DNA of 64,000 bases from Fibrobacteria bacterium (GCA_017881725.1 JADGQO010000073.1:26533-90532), one strand, 5' to 3'; positions 41,286 to 51,153 are shown, numbered from the stretch's first letter. Numbers and translations: made by a program. The notes: a model not told the origin generated them from the sequence alone.

Positions 41286-42388
41286 ACCTCCGCCGCCTGC
41301 TGGCCATTTCCCGCAAGGAAATCAGGCATATCCTACGCGACTGGCAAACCTTGGCCGTGGTTCTGGTCATGCCCGTGATGATGATGTTCCTCTACGGCTA
41401 CGCCTTGAACGCCGATGCCAAGGATATTCCCGTCATGATCGAGGCTCCGGATCTTGGGCCCGAGGTCCGGACCCTCATCGATAAAATCGACGCCAGCCAG
41501 ATGTTCAAAGTGGCGGGAGTCATTCCCGTGGTTGATGACGCCGGCGAACTCTTTAAGTTATACGGCATCCACGCCTTATTCCGTTTTCCACCCGGATTTT
41601 CAGCCGACCTCCGCCGCTCCGGAGGCGCGCATGCCCAAGTGCTCATCGACGGATCCGACCCCAATATCGGAACCATGATCCGCAACGCGGCCGAACCCAT
41701 GCTCCTTGGCGCAACCTTGCAAGTGATGAACATCCGCCAACCCAAGGTGCTGGATTTGCGCAGCCTGGTCCTCTACAATCCCGATCAGCGCAGCGCCCTG
41801 TTTTTCGTACCCGGTTTGATGGCCTTGATTCTATTGATGATATCCGCCCTCCTGACTTCCATCGCCATTACTCGCGAAAAGGAGTTGGGCACCATGGGGC
41901 AAATGCTGGTCTCACCCTTGCGCCCGCTGGAAATCATCGCCGGGAAAATCATTCCCTACATTTTTCTCGCCACCCTCGATGGATTGTTGATTCTGGTCGT
42001 AGGTTACCTGGCTTTCGGCGTGCGCATCGCGGGAAATCCCTGGTTACTCGGCGCTTGCAGCCTGGTCTACGTATTCACCGCCCTGAGCATCGGGCTTATG
42101 ATCAGCACCATCGCCAAGCGACAACAGCATGCCATGTTCATCGCCCTGGGAGCAACGCTGATGCCTACCGTGCTCCTGTCGGGGTTTATTTTTCCGGTCG
42201 CATCCATGCCGATTTTTCTCCGCACGGTATCGCAAGTCATTCCCGCCACCTATTTCCTGGAAATCGTCCGAGGAATCATTCTCAAGGGCGTGGGTCTGGA
42301 TGTGCTTTGGAAGCCCGTGGCTATTCTGGCCGGAGAAGGCGCCCTGTTGACCGCCATTTCCTTGCGCAAATTCAAGGTGAAACTGTGA
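41282..42388 (+). CDS. ABC-2 type permease 1 (YbhS-like)
   Basis: Inner-membrane permease of the efflux transporter. The 368 residues have a first membrane helix (about 20-40, ending FLYGYALNADAKDIPV, a family hallmark), a periplasmic domain (about 45-170), then five helices between about 170 and 368 with 'REKELGTMGQMLVSPLRPLEIIAGK', the cytoplasmic coupling element of ABC-2 permeases. It starts within the ATPase stop (ATGA). It pairs with the next gene to form the heterodimeric channel. Confidence 0.92.
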   Translation: MNLRRLLAISRKEIRHILRDWQTLAVVLVMPVMMMFLYGYALNADAKDIPVMIEAPDLGPEVRTLIDKIDASQMFKVAGVIPVVDDAGELFKLYGIHALFRFPPGFSADLRRSGGAHAQVLIDGSDPNIGTMIRNAAEPMLLGATLQVMNIRQPKVLDLRSLVLYNPDQRSALFFVPGLMALILLMISALLTSIAITREKELGTMGQMLVSPLRPLEIIAGKIIPYIFLATLDGLLILVVGYLAFGVRIAGNPWLLGACSLVYVFTALSIGLMISTIAKRQQHAMFIALGATLMPTVLLSGFIFPVASMPIFLRTVSQVIPATYFLEIVRGIILKGVGLDVLWKPVAILAGEGALLTAISLRKFKVKL

Positions 42389-42431
42389 TCCATTCTACCG
42401 CGTTGGCACCTTTAACCACGTTGACCCTTCC

Positions 42432-43619
42432 ATGAAATTACTGTTCACCATCATTTGGAAGGAATTCCTCCAGCTTAGGCGGGACAAAACCAGTTTACGC
42501 CTTGTATTCATCGTGCCGTTCGTGCAGATGATTTTATTGGGATACGCCCTGACCACGGAAGTGAAGCATACTCCCGTGGCGGTTCTGGATCATGACAACG
42601 GACCCCGCAGCCGGTCATTAATCCAAGCGGTATCCAACAACGCATTGTTTCGATTCCAGGGCTACGTCGAATCGGAGACCCGGATGCGGGAACTTTTGGA
42701 TCGCGGTGAAATACAGATCGGGTTGATCATCCCCGAGGATTTCGATCGCAGCCTGGAAAGAGCTACGTCCCTGAATGCTTCGGCTCCTGACGGCGCGCCG
42801 TCACTGGGCGCCGGGCCGGGAGAAAACGGGGCCGCCGTGCAATTATGGGTGGACGGACAGGACGCCAATTCATCCGGCGTCGCGCGTGGATACCTTTCCG
42901 CCATCCTCAACCAATGGTCCACAGCCTATCTGTCGACCAAGCTGTTTGCGTCGGGAATCCGCTTGGATCAAATGCTTCCCCTCAAGGTGGAATCCACGGT
43001 CCTTTTCAATCCCTTGTTGAAGTCCACCTGGTACATGATTCCGGGCATCGCCGTCATCCTTGTCACCATGGTCACAGCCTTGCTTACGGGTTTCTCCATC
43101 GTCCGGGAAAAGGAAGCCGGCACTTTGGAACAGTTGATGGTGACGCCGTTGCGGCCCGTGCATGTCGTGGTCGGCAAAGCCGCGCCGTTTTTCCTGATCG
43201 GCGTGCTTGAACTGATGTTCGCGCTCATCGTCGCCCAGGTATGGTTCAAGGTACCGTTCCGGGGAAGTTACCTCACCCTCCTGGTTTTCTCGGCATGTTA
43301 CATGCTTTCCTCGCTGGGCATCGGAATCTTCACATCCACCGTCGCCCGGACGCAGCAACAGGCCCTCTTCATCATTTGGTTTTTTCTGCTTTTTTTCATG
43401 TTGCTCTCGGGATTTTTCCTGCCCGTGGAAAACATGCCGCATTGGGTGCAATCCGTGACTTACGCCAATCCGGTCCGGTATTTCATGCATGTGCTGCGGG
43501 AAATGTTCCTGAAAGGATCGGGATTCAAGGAATTGTGGCGCGAAGGCCTGGCCATGTTGGGCATCGGATTTTTCGTCTTCACCTTTTCGGTGCTTAAATT
43601 CAACCGCAAGACCGCGTGA
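42432..43619 (+). CDS. ABC-2 type permease 2 (YbhR-like)
   Basis: Second permease, 395 residues, of the same layout as its neighbour: N-terminal helix ending 'ILLGYALTTEVKHTPVAV', a periplasmic domain with a Gly/Ala/Pro insertion around 115-135 (ASAPDGAPSLGAGPGENG), and five C-terminal helices with the coupling motif REKEAGTLEQLMVTPLRPVH. It follows the first permease after 43 bases and ends the operon. No terminator is obvious in the short convergent gap. Confidence 0.92.
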   Translation: MKLLFTIIWKEFLQLRRDKTSLRLVFIVPFVQMILLGYALTTEVKHTPVAVLDHDNGPRSRSLIQAVSNNALFRFQGYVESETRMRELLDRGEIQIGLIIPEDFDRSLERATSLNASAPDGAPSLGAGPGENGAAVQLWVDGQDANSSGVARGYLSAILNQWSTAYLSTKLFASGIRLDQMLPLKVESTVLFNPLLKSTWYMIPGIAVILVTMVTALLTGFSIVREKEAGTLEQLMVTPLRPVHVVVGKAAPFFLIGVLELMFALIVAQVWFKVPFRGSYLTLLVFSACYMLSSLGIGIFTSTVARTQQQALFIIWFFLLFFMLLSGFFLPVENMPHWVQSVTYANPVRYFMHVLREMFLKGSGFKELWREGLAMLGIGFFVFTFSVLKFNRKTA

Positions 43620-43662
43620 ACGGGTAGGCCTCACGTTCCCGTACCTATCAGGGATCGTCCAA

Positions 43663-44766
43663 TTACGGATTATCCGAAGACGGGTATCGCAACGACATTG
43701 CTCTGCGCCAAAGTCCCCAGGTTTCCGCTTCCTTAACGGCATGGCTTAACTTTCGTTCCGGATGATCCTTGATGAGCCGGCTCCAGTTTTCCAAATAGTT
43801 TTCGGCAACGGTGTCTTTCCAGGGTTGACCGGCCTGGAATACGGCGTATTCCTTCTGCACCTCGGTTAAATCCGCATTCGCCGAGTCCGCTCCCGCGCTG
43901 TCTTCGAAAGCTTGGTAAAACAAGGTCAGGAATTCCGCCGCCTTCATTTGGAACATGAAGCCCATAGCCTGCTGTTCATAGCCGCTGGTAAGCACGCGTC
44001 CTCCCGCGTAGGCTTGGACACGCAGCCGACCGCCCAATTTAAAAAGCGCGCGCGCGGCATCCCGCCCGCGTAGACGGATATCGTAGGGGTGATCGGGAAG
44101 CGGGGAAAGGAAAACCGAATACAGGATATTGATCAATTTTTCAAAAGGCGGAAAAGGAATGCGACGGTAAATTTCCACTGCCTCGGTCAAGGTATAGGGA
44201 TTCAGGTACCGCGCATCGCTGAATAATCCCAGCAGCAATTGCTCCATGCGAGGGTAGAAAAAATCGCCTCCCGGTAACCGTCGCGCGTCCATGAACAACG
44301 CACGCGCCTTCCCGATTTCATTTCCGCGTAACAAGACGTAGGCGAGCATGACGGTCAATACCGCATTTTCCGGCTGGCGAATCAAGGCGCGTTCAATATA
44401 GGGCCGAGCTTGCAGCTCGATGAGGGAGTCATCCCTTTCCAGGTAAGCCAGTGCCAAATGATAGGCTATTGCGGGCTCATCCGGACGCAGGCTATCGGCT
44501 TTGCGGAGACAAGCGACCCTTTCAGTCCATGACGTATCCGTCAACCCCAGGAAAAGTTGCAACCGCCAATCCTTGGGGAACCATTCTTGCAGGTGATCCA
44601 TCGCTTCCAAAGGCCGGAAGGCCGCGAGTGTAAGCTGTGATTGGGACGGAGGCAAATCGGAGGAACGAACGTTTTTTTGACCATCGCAGGCCGAAAGGAA
44701 AAGCAGTCCAACCACAATCCACCAATGGGAAAATCTCCACGGCGTTTTAAAAAAAGTCCATGTCAT
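43663..44766 (-). CDS. Lipoprotein with TPR-like repeats
   Basis: The predicted lipoprotein of 367 residues starts at ATG 44766, just before its signal peptide; upstream in-frame codons add a hydrophilic stretch and are unlikely. The lipobox is FLSAC. The body is helical with TPR-like pairs ('PAIAYHLALAYLERDDSLIE', 'ENAVLTVMLAYVLLRGNEIGKARALF'). No family is recognised. It is convergent with the efflux operon and divergent from the MCE gene. TPR lipoproteins often work in envelope assembly; this is inference only. Confidence 0.72.
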   Translation of the reverse strand: MTWTFFKTPWRFSHWWIVVGLLFLSACDGQKNVRSSDLPPSQSQLTLAAFRPLEAMDHLQEWFPKDWRLQLFLGLTDTSWTERVACLRKADSLRPDEPAIAYHLALAYLERDDSLIELQARPYIERALIRQPENAVLTVMLAYVLLRGNEIGKARALFMDARRLPGGDFFYPRMEQLLLGLFSDARYLNPYTLTEAVEIYRRIPFPPFEKLINILYSVFLSPLPDHPYDIRLRGRDAARALFKLGGRLRVQAYAGGRVLTSGYEQQAMGFMFQMKAAEFLTLFYQAFEDSAGADSANADLTEVQKEYAVFQAGQPWKDTVAENYLENWSRLIKDHPERKLSHAVKEAETWGLWRRAMSLRYPSSDNP

Positions 44767-44977
44767 TTTAAAAATGTACAAAGAGCCCTTTGCGTCCCCG
44801 CGTCTTGTCCGTGTCATGTAGTACTGGGAACCGCTTTCCGGAAATCGATGCCACGCCGTCGCAATTATCGTATCATCATAAGTAGGATTGGGAGTATTTT
44901 CGACGGGGCTCCCGAGAGGTGCGCAGGTTGCGCTTGGACTCGGCCGGCATTACTCCTAAATTGCTGGGTACAACGCA

Positions 44978-45916
44978 ATGGAAAATACGCATCGGCTCAC
45001 CGGTTACGGCGTGGCCTTGGCCCTCCTGGGGTCGTTATTGTACCTGGTTCTCACCTTACGGGAAGGCGTTCTCTTTCCTCATCACCGTGTCCAAGTCCGG
45101 TTCGAAAGCATCGGCACCTTGATGATTGACGATCCCGTAAAGGAACACGGCGTCGAGATTGGCCGCGTAGCCCGGATTGAATCGGGCGGAGCCACGCCAA
45201 TAGCGACTTTGGAACTTTACCACCGCAACCGCCTGCCCAAGGATTCACGCTTCATCAATTACAACTACAGCATGTTCGGTGCCCGGATGGTGGTGGTGGT
45301 AACCGGCGTCTCCAAGGAAAAGATGGACCCGAACGTCGTGCAGCAAGGGGATTTCAGCAGCGGCGTAACCGAAACCATCCACCGGGTCGACGGCCTCCTA
45401 AAAACCGTGATTCAATACCGCGACTTGACGCGGCGATTGCAAGTCGGCAACGACAGCACCCGTTCGATGCAGCAAGTTTTGGCCAATAGTGTCTACCCAG
45501 CTCTGGAAGAGTATGGCAGGTTCGCCCGTGACTTGGAAACCTTGCGGTTGGAGTCCGATGCGGGTTTGGATAAACTGGCCATGGTCGGCGCCCAGGTCAA
45601 CTCGATGGGGAAATCCATTTCGGTCGGCAGCGATACTTTGGTTCTTCGGGCCAATCGCACTTTGGCCAAACTCACGGTGCTTTCCGCCCAGTCGGAAATT
45701 TTGTTGCACGGCCTGGAAGAAATCCTCGTCGCGGCCCAGGATTCGACGCGCGGCCCAGGCAGGCTTTTGGTGCAAAGGGACTCGTACGATCGCGCCATGG
45801 CCATGACGCATGCCCTGGAGGATTTGCTTAAACTGATTCGCAAGGAAGGTGTGCAAGACATGATTCATTTCTGGAGGAACGTCCATATCCATTACCGCTC
45901 ACCCCGCCGAAATTAG
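44978..45916 (+). CDS. MCE/MlaD-type protein with one MCE domain
   Basis: Membrane-anchored periplasmic protein of the MCE family that moves lipids between membranes. One N-terminal helix (about 10-30) is followed by an MCE domain (about 37-118): VQVRFESIGTLMIDDPVKEHG, VEIGRVARIES, RLPKDSRF and a final 'FGARMVVVVTGV'. The remaining 180 residues are helical, probably coiled coil. The usual partners (MlaE-type permease and MlaF ATPase) are not next to it, so it may serve a complex encoded elsewhere. The 312 residues are a normal length for single-MCE proteins. Confidence 0.82.
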   Translation: MENTHRLTGYGVALALLGSLLYLVLTLREGVLFPHHRVQVRFESIGTLMIDDPVKEHGVEIGRVARIESGGATPIATLELYHRNRLPKDSRFINYNYSMFGARMVVVVTGVSKEKMDPNVVQQGDFSSGVTETIHRVDGLLKTVIQYRDLTRRLQVGNDSTRSMQQVLANSVYPALEEYGRFARDLETLRLESDAGLDKLAMVGAQVNSMGKSISVGSDTLVLRANRTLAKLTVLSAQSEILLHGLEEILVAAQDSTRGPGRLLVQRDSYDRAMAMTHALEDLLKLIRKEGVQDMIHFWRNVHIHYRSPRRN

Positions 45917-46202
45917 CGCAAATCCGCCGGCGTCAACGCGCAGGGTACCAAAATGCTGGAACCGGTACACGTCACCGTCCGGCAAAACGGCATGGCGATC
46001 CATAATGAGGAAAGACGGCGCGCTTTCCTGAAGTTTCCCAATTCTGTCAACCAAAATTTTACCCTGATGCGCCGGGACGGCCGGGCAATTGCCGCTAAGA
46101 TTTATAGCTTGGATCCATACGGAAAAGCGGACCTGCGACAGGCGCATACACCGTAACTGCAAGCAACAACGGAAACCGATTTTTCTTCGGGGAGATGGCG
46201 CG

Positions 46203-46745
46203 ATGAATTTTTCGGGGTTTTTTAAAGGGGGAGCCAAAGGAGCTAAAGGCGCTAAAAGTGTAATGGTTCCAGGATTCGCGCTGGCATTAGCATGCGGCGC
46301 CGCAAGGGCCGAGGATCCGCTTCTCGGTATTATTAAGGCGATAAAATGCGTCGGGTGTCAGCCGGGCACCGTAACACTCGTGGTACATGACCCCATCGAT
46401 GTCCGCGACTTCGAGGTGCAAATCCAGGATGCCGATTACTCCAAAATCGTCACTCCGCTTCCGGGCAAGCGAGTCTTTGACCGCGCCGGCTGCTTTTACT
46501 GGTACGATATTTCCAAGGTTGAAAAAAAACCAGCGGATTCAATCCAAAAACCCGTGAAAAATTCGAAGAAGAATATTTCTCAAAAATCCGCCCCCACGAT
46601 TGCTCCCGCCGATTCATCGGGGAAGGCGGAGACCAACGATACCGGAATCCCTGAGAATGCCAAGGAAAGCCGATGCCTTCCCTTTACCCGTGTAACCCAA
46701 GCCGGCTCAAGCGCCCCGGGCGAATCCGATAGCGGCGGAAAGTAA
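46203..46745 (+). CDS. Secreted protein of unknown function
   Basis: GGGGAG precedes ATG 46203 by nine bases. The 180-residue product starts with AKGAKGAK repeats and a signal peptide ending ARA-ED. The mature part has a CVGC pair, then a short beta-rich region ('TVTLVVHDPIDVRDFEVQI', PLPGKRVF), and a low-complexity Ser/Lys/Ala tail. I recognise no family. It lies 8 bases before the next gene and probably forms a small operon with it. One GTAAC-N6-GGTAC near-site is inside (46371). Confidence 0.65.
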   Translation: MNFSGFFKGGAKGAKGAKSVMVPGFALALACGAARAEDPLLGIIKAIKCVGCQPGTVTLVVHDPIDVRDFEVQIQDADYSKIVTPLPGKRVFDRAGCFYWYDISKVEKKPADSIQKPVKNSKKNISQKSAPTIAPADSSGKAETNDTGIPENAKESRCLPFTRVTQAGSSAPGESDSGGK

Positions 46746-46752
46746 TCGGATT

Positions 46753-47316
46753 ATGGCCGGACCGGTGGAAACCATTTCCTTCGTGGCAAGAAGGCTGATT
46801 CAATTTGAACAGCGCTTCGCGTCCGCGCCGGAAGAACGTCGCCGGTCCTCCTCCCTGCTTTTTTCGCAAATATCCCGGAACATCCAACTTTTAAGCGACA
46901 TTTTACAAAGAGACGGTCTTCCCCATGATCCATGCCGGGAATTGATTTTTCTCGCCTCCAAAATGAAGGATGCGACGATGGACGAGTTAGGCGCAACCGA
47001 ATCCGATCGTTTGTCCGCCGTCCTGACGGAGGCGAGCGACAAGGAGAAAGTATTCTTGGAATTCCGAGCTTCGGATCACAAAGCCCATTTATCCGAAGAG
47101 TTGGAAAAGGCCTCCATACTTATCCAAGCCTTGGCCAATGGGATTTTTATGCCTTCCCAGAAGGGGCCTGAATTGGCCCTATCCGCTGACCAAGCCGACC
47201 TTCACCAAGCGCCAGGTGTATTCGAAATCGCCCCACGGGAGCCGAATACAGGGATGGAATCAGGCTCGCCAAGCGCGGTTACGCCAGACCAGGGTGCCGA
47301 CTCCGCTTCGCTTTAG
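46753..47316 (+). CDS. Uncharacterised helical protein
   Basis: The 187-residue soluble, mostly helical protein has a long first helix ('FVARRLIQFEQRFASAPEER') and a disordered Pro/Ser/Asp tail of about 40 residues. It is unrelated to families I know. It starts eight bases after the secreted-protein stop. Support is the open frame and its close spacing to the upstream gene. The opposite strand also has open frames here, but they are out of step with the flanking genes. Confidence 0.55.
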   Translation: MAGPVETISFVARRLIQFEQRFASAPEERRRSSSLLFSQISRNIQLLSDILQRDGLPHDPCRELIFLASKMKDATMDELGATESDRLSAVLTEASDKEKVFLEFRASDHKAHLSEELEKASILIQALANGIFMPSQKGPELALSADQADLHQAPGVFEIAPREPNTGMESGSPSAVTPDQGADSASL

Positions 47317-47387
47317 CAGCCCTTTTCAGCCTTCCCCGGCAGAGTTTTCGCTTTAATTCGCCGTTCCCGGAATGATAAAATGGAGTC

Positions 47388-47798
47388 ATGAAGCACCCGT
47401 TTTCCGGTGAGTATATTAAAATGGCGATTGCTTCCCTGGAAATGCAGTCAGCCAGGCTAGCCGATAAGGTTTTCCAAGCCGGAGACTTTGTCATTTTCGA
47501 ATCGGCCTATACCCCCGCGGGCATGGTCTCCATGATAGACGAGCATTCCCACAATATCCCGCAGGACAATGCCCAATGCTGGCTGCCCCAACTGCACCAA
47601 CTGATGGGTCTGTTCGGAAATTTCAGCGCCTCACTCGAGGCCTTCCGCACCGTGCTGGGATCCCCGGACGCGGGCGTACCCGCCGGATATTTTGAAAAAT
47701 TCCGGACTTGGGAAGAATGTACCTTGGCCATCCTGATGCTGAAAAAAGTGAATAAGATATGGGACGGCCAAACGTGGACGGCGAACCTGCGTAGGTAA
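47388..47798 (+). CDS. Uncharacterised 136-residue protein
   Basis: This soluble acidic protein has no signal peptide. It looks folded: 'MAIASLEMQSARLADKVFQAGDFVIFESAYTP' splits into a helix then a strand-like segment, and 'WEECTLAILMLKKVNKIW' is a hydrophobic helix near the end. No family is recognised. It is 71 bases after the previous gene on the same strand and converges on pckG with a 35-base gap. Confidence 0.55.
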   Translation: MKHPFSGEYIKMAIASLEMQSARLADKVFQAGDFVIFESAYTPAGMVSMIDEHSHNIPQDNAQCWLPQLHQLMGLFGNFSASLEAFRTVLGSPDAGVPAGYFEKFRTWEECTLAILMLKKVNKIWDGQTWTANLRR

Positions 47799-47833
47799 CG
47801 CCGTTATTCGCGAAGGCCAATCGCGGCTATCGT

Positions 47834-49615
47834 TTACAACCGCGAAATCAAAAGTTCCCTTTGGAAAATCATTTCCTTCGGCAAATGCTCGTAGAGTTGC
47901 ACGAACAACTCATCTTGCGAAATGACCTCGCGTTTCCAGGCTTCGATGTCGATGTCCTGCAAATCATGAAAATTTTTCGACGTGAAATTTCCGAGCCCGG
48001 CCAAATCAAAATCGATCGCACGAGGCAACCAGCCCAGAGGCGACTCGGCCGCGCCTTTCCGGCCCTTGCAGCGCTCCACAATCCACTTTAAGACGCGCAT
48101 GTTCTCGCCGAACCCCGGCCACATAAACCGACCTTCGGAATCTTTTCGGAACCAATTCACGTGGAAAATTTTCGGGGGGTCGACGATTAATTTCCGCATC
48201 TTGAGCCAATGGGCGAAATAGTCGGCCATGTTATAACCGCAGAACGGCAGCATGGCCATTGGATCGCGGCGCACGCGGCCCACCTTGCCTTCAGCGGCGG
48301 CCGTCGTTTCCGAACCCATGGTGGCCCCAAGGTAGACTCCATGAATCCAATTGAAGGCTTGGAATATTAAAGGCACATTGGTCGCGCGACGCCCTCCGAA
48401 AATGATGGCGCTCAAAGGCACTCCAGCGGGATCTTCCCAGGCCGAATCGATGGAAGGGCATTGTCCCGCAGGTGAAGTGAAACGCGAGTTGGGATGCGCC
48501 GCAGGTGTTCCTGAGGCCTGCGTCCATGGCTTGCCGCGCCAATCCGTGATGGGACCCTCGGGAACTGCTCCCAGGCCTTCCCACCAAACATCCAGATCGG
48601 CGGTCAAAGCCACGTTGGTGAAAATGGTGTTGCGCGCCATGCTGTGCATGGCATTGGGATTGGAGTCCCAGGTTGTTCCCGGCGCGACTCCGAAAAATCC
48701 CGCTTCCGGGTTGATGGCGCGCAATCGGCCGTCGGGACCGGGTTTGATCCACGCGATGTCATCGCCGACCGTAAAGACCTTCCAATCCGACAGGGCCGGA
48801 GGCGGAACGAGCATGGCGAAATTGGTTTTTCCGCATTGGCTCGGAAAAGCCGCTGCCACGTAGGTTTTTTCTCCGTCCGGCGCGAGGACGCCCAGAATCA
48901 GCATGTGCTCAGCCAGCCAACCCTCATCGCGGCCCATGGCGGAGGCAATGCGCAGCGCGAAGGATTTTTTTCCCAGCAAGGCATTCCCGCCGTACCCGCT
49001 CCCGAAAGACCAAATGGCGCATTCTTCCGGAAAGTGCACGATGTATTTTTGTTCCGGATTGCAAGGCCAGGCAGCATCCTTTACGCCGGGCTGCAACGGC
49101 ATGCCCACCGAATGCAGGCACTTGACGAACTCACCCTTGCCGAGGACCTTAAGCGCGGCAGCGCCCATGCGCGTCATGATGCGCATGCTTACGGCGACAT
49201 ACGCCGAGTCGGTCAACTGCACGCCGATGCGGGCGATGTCCGATCCCAGCGGCCCCATGCTGAAGGGAATCACGTAAAGAGTTCTGCCTTGCATGCACCC
49301 GCGGAATAATTCGGAGAGCTTGCCTTTCATTTCGGAAGGCTCGCACCAATTGTTGGTCGGCCCGGCATCGTCCTTGCGCCGAGAACAGATAAAAGTGCGT
49401 TCTTCCGATCGCGCGACGTCCTCGGGGTGGGAACGGCAATAAAAACTATCCGGACGTTTGAGGGGATTCAGGCGTGTAAACGTTCCGGATTCCACCAATT
49501 CATCACAGAGACGACGGTACTCTTCGTCCGACCCGTTGCACCAATGGACGGCTTTGGGCCGGCAAAGCGTCTCAATCGATTTTACCCATGCGTTGAGTTC
49601 CGAATTATCGCTCAT
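47834..49615 (-). CDS. pckG: Phosphoenolpyruvate carboxykinase (GTP)
   Basis: Interconverts oxaloacetate and PEP with GTP, at the entry of gluconeogenesis or as an anaplerotic step. The 593 residues match the GTP family: [20 protein letters not shown], '[21 protein letters not shown]', the PEPCK P-loop [15 protein letters not shown] with the active-site Cys, DDIAWIKPG for metal and nucleotide, NPNAM and the Arg-rich [15 protein letters not shown] 49615 is chosen because AAGGAG lies nine bases before; a longer frame to 49639 would include that ribosome site as coding. A -35 of TTGACA lies upstream. Confidence 0.97.
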   Translation of the reverse strand: MSDNSELNAWVKSIETLCRPKAVHWCNGSDEEYRRLCDELVESGTFTRLNPLKRPDSFYCRSHPEDVARSEERTFICSRRKDDAGPTNNWCEPSEMKGKLSELFRGCMQGRTLYVIPFSMGPLGSDIARIGVQLTDSAYVAVSMRIMTRMGAAALKVLGKGEFVKCLHSVGMPLQPGVKDAAWPCNPEQKYIVHFPEECAIWSFGSGYGGNALLGKKSFALRIASAMGRDEGWLAEHMLILGVLAPDGEKTYVAAAFPSQCGKTNFAMLVPPPALSDWKVFTVGDDIAWIKPGPDGRLRAINPEAGFFGVAPGTTWDSNPNAMHSMARNTIFTNVALTADLDVWWEGLGAVPEGPITDWRGKPWTQASGTPAAHPNSRFTSPAGQCPSIDSAWEDPAGVPLSAIIFGGRRATNVPLIFQAFNWIHGVYLGATMGSETTAAAEGKVGRVRRDPMAMLPFCGYNMADYFAHWLKMRKLIVDPPKIFHVNWFRKDSEGRFMWPGFGENMRVLKWIVERCKGRKGAAESPLGWLPRAIDFDLAGLGNFTSKNFHDLQDIDIEAWKREVISQDELFVQLYEHLPKEMIFQRELLISRL

Positions 49616-49668
49616 AGTAAGTAGCTCCTTGGCAAGCATAAATCATAATAGTCATTCATCGTCGGTTG

Positions 49669-49699
49669 ATTAGACGGTTGCTAGTTTTATGTGTGTCAA
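49669..49699 (-). promoter_or_regulatory. Candidate promoter of pckG
   Basis: On the minus strand TTGACA (49694-49699) is followed after 19 bases by TCTAAT (49669-49674). The -35 is perfect, the -10 is five of six, but the spacer is longer than usual. It lies about 55 bases before the pckG start. Confidence 0.35.
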
Positions 49700-49715
49700 A
49701 ATTACAGGAGGGCAC

Positions 49716-50576
49716 ATGTTCCGAAATTCGATTCAAAAGGCGGCCCGTGTCCATGTTTTTTGGTGCATATTTGGCGCGATTACTCTAATCAAAGCGTCCC
49801 CTATCACCGCCGAAACCGCGCCTGGCAAAGCCCCCATCAGCGCCCGGGCCGACAGCCTATGGACATTGCGGGGCTCGCCCGCACAGGCGCGCGCCTGTGC
49901 GCAGGCTTACGCCGATGCGGCCCGGGAGCATCCAGCCGATCGCGCCGTATGGTCCCGGCTCGCCCGCATCCGATTCGTGCTTGGAAACTATCTCGAAACC
50001 GACCCTGGACGCAAGGACCAAATACTTTTAGCCGGCGCCGAGGCGGCCAAAAAAGCCTTGGATTTGACGCCCACGTTCCACGAAGAATTCACCCGGACCG
50101 GAAACGAAAAAAAAGCCGCCATGAAAACCGGCATCGATGGCATCGAAGCCTTGTTTTGGTATGGCGCTAACTTGGGGCTCTGGGCTTCGGATAAAAACAT
50201 TTTCACGCGTCTGGCCAATAAATCCAAGCTCGAAGCGATTAATGGCCGCGTCCTGGAACTGGATGAAAAATTCCTTTTCGGCGCGCCGCACCGGTTTTTC
50301 GGAGTCCTCCCCACCAAACTTCCCGGCGGGGATTTAAACGAGTCGAAAAAACACTTTGAACGCGCCTTGGTACTGGAGCCCAATTGTTTCTCGACGAGAA
50401 CTTTATACGCCGAGATGTACGCGGTCAAAGCCAAGGACAAAGCCACTTTCCTGTCGCAATTGAAATACGTCATGGATACCCCGGCAGGGATTGTTCCGGA
50501 ATTGGCGCCGGAAAACGGGTATGAAAAACTCCATGCGCAAAGCCTGCTGAAACAGACGGATGCGCTGTTTCGATGA
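49716..50576 (+). CDS. TRAP-transporter T-component (TatT)-like periplasmic protein
   Basis: The start is ATG 49716, with AGGAGG four bases upstream. The 286-residue protein has a signal peptide and helical repeats. The pattern 'GIEALFWYGANLGLWASDKN', GAPHRFFGVLPTKLPGGDL followed by KKHFERALVLEPN is that of the TatT family (TPR-like, reported next to TRAP transporters in Treponema). No TRAP permease genes are in this window, so the transport link is not tested here. It is divergent from pckG and 66 bases upstream of the small GAF gene. Confidence 0.7.
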   Translation: MFRNSIQKAARVHVFWCIFGAITLIKASPITAETAPGKAPISARADSLWTLRGSPAQARACAQAYADAAREHPADRAVWSRLARIRFVLGNYLETDPGRKDQILLAGAEAAKKALDLTPTFHEEFTRTGNEKKAAMKTGIDGIEALFWYGANLGLWASDKNIFTRLANKSKLEAINGRVLELDEKFLFGAPHRFFGVLPTKLPGGDLNESKKHFERALVLEPNCFSTRTLYAEMYAVKAKDKATFLSQLKYVMDTPAGIVPELAPENGYEKLHAQSLLKQTDALFR

Positions 50577-50642
50577 GGCCGGGTTAGGCTATATTATTTT
50601 ACCGGATCCACACTTCACGGGACCGTAACGGAGGGCTCTTGC

Positions 50643-51128
50643 ATGACAACCATCGCCAAACAAACCTTGCTGCTTGACGTTCGCAAAAGCCTGGAGAGTT
50701 CCGGAGCGCCCGATGCCAAGCTGGAAGCGGCCTTGGTGAAAATTCTCGCGGCCTTCGATTGCCCCGTCGGCACCATTCATACCCTGGATCCCAAAAGCGG
50801 TTTATTGGCGCTCCGCGCGCGGCGGGGCATTCCGGACATCATTCTCGACAAGGTCAAATTGATTCCCATCGGGAAAGGCATGGCGGGCATCGCGGCGGAG
50901 CGTAAGCAGCCCGTCCAGGTCTGCAATTTGCAAACCGATTCCTCCGGCGTCGCCAAGCCGGGAGCGAAGGAAACCAAGATGGAAGGCACCATCACCGCGC
51001 CGATGTTGAAACACGGCGAGCTGCGTGGGACCCTGGGCGTCGCCAAGCCCATTCCTTATGAGTTCAACGAGGAAGAAACGGCTCTACTCATGGAATTGGG
51101 AGCTTTGATCGCCGACCTCGCGACCTGA
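50643..51128 (+). CDS. Small GAF-domain protein
   Basis: GGAGGG lies before ATG 50643. The 161 residues are almost entirely one GAF domain: 'LEAALVKILAAFDCPVGTIHTLDP', LALRARRGIPD, IPIGKGMAGIAAERKQPVQVCNLQTD and LRGTLGVAKPIPYEFNEEE. There is no output domain. Its GKGMAGIA block resembles the GKGVSGMA block of the large GAF protein at 16047, so a shared ligand type is possible. It is convergent with the TlpA-like gene. Confidence 0.85.
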   Translation: MTTIAKQTLLLDVRKSLESSGAPDAKLEAALVKILAAFDCPVGTIHTLDPKSGLLALRARRGIPDIILDKVKLIPIGKGMAGIAAERKQPVQVCNLQTDSSGVAKPGAKETKMEGTITAPMLKHGELRGTLGVAKPIPYEFNEEETALLMELGALIADLAT

Positions 51129-51153
51129 CCAGGGCGAACCGGATCCGAAAAAT

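Noticed and set aside
42870..43742. 290-codon minus-strand frame opposite the second ABC-2 permease
   Set aside because: Composition rich in His, Arg, Gln and Gly, and it covers a clear permease gene on the plus strand.
45953..46156. 67-codon plus-strand frame after the MCE gene
   Set aside because: Weak ribosome site, no recognisable features, and an equally open antisense frame; support is insufficient.
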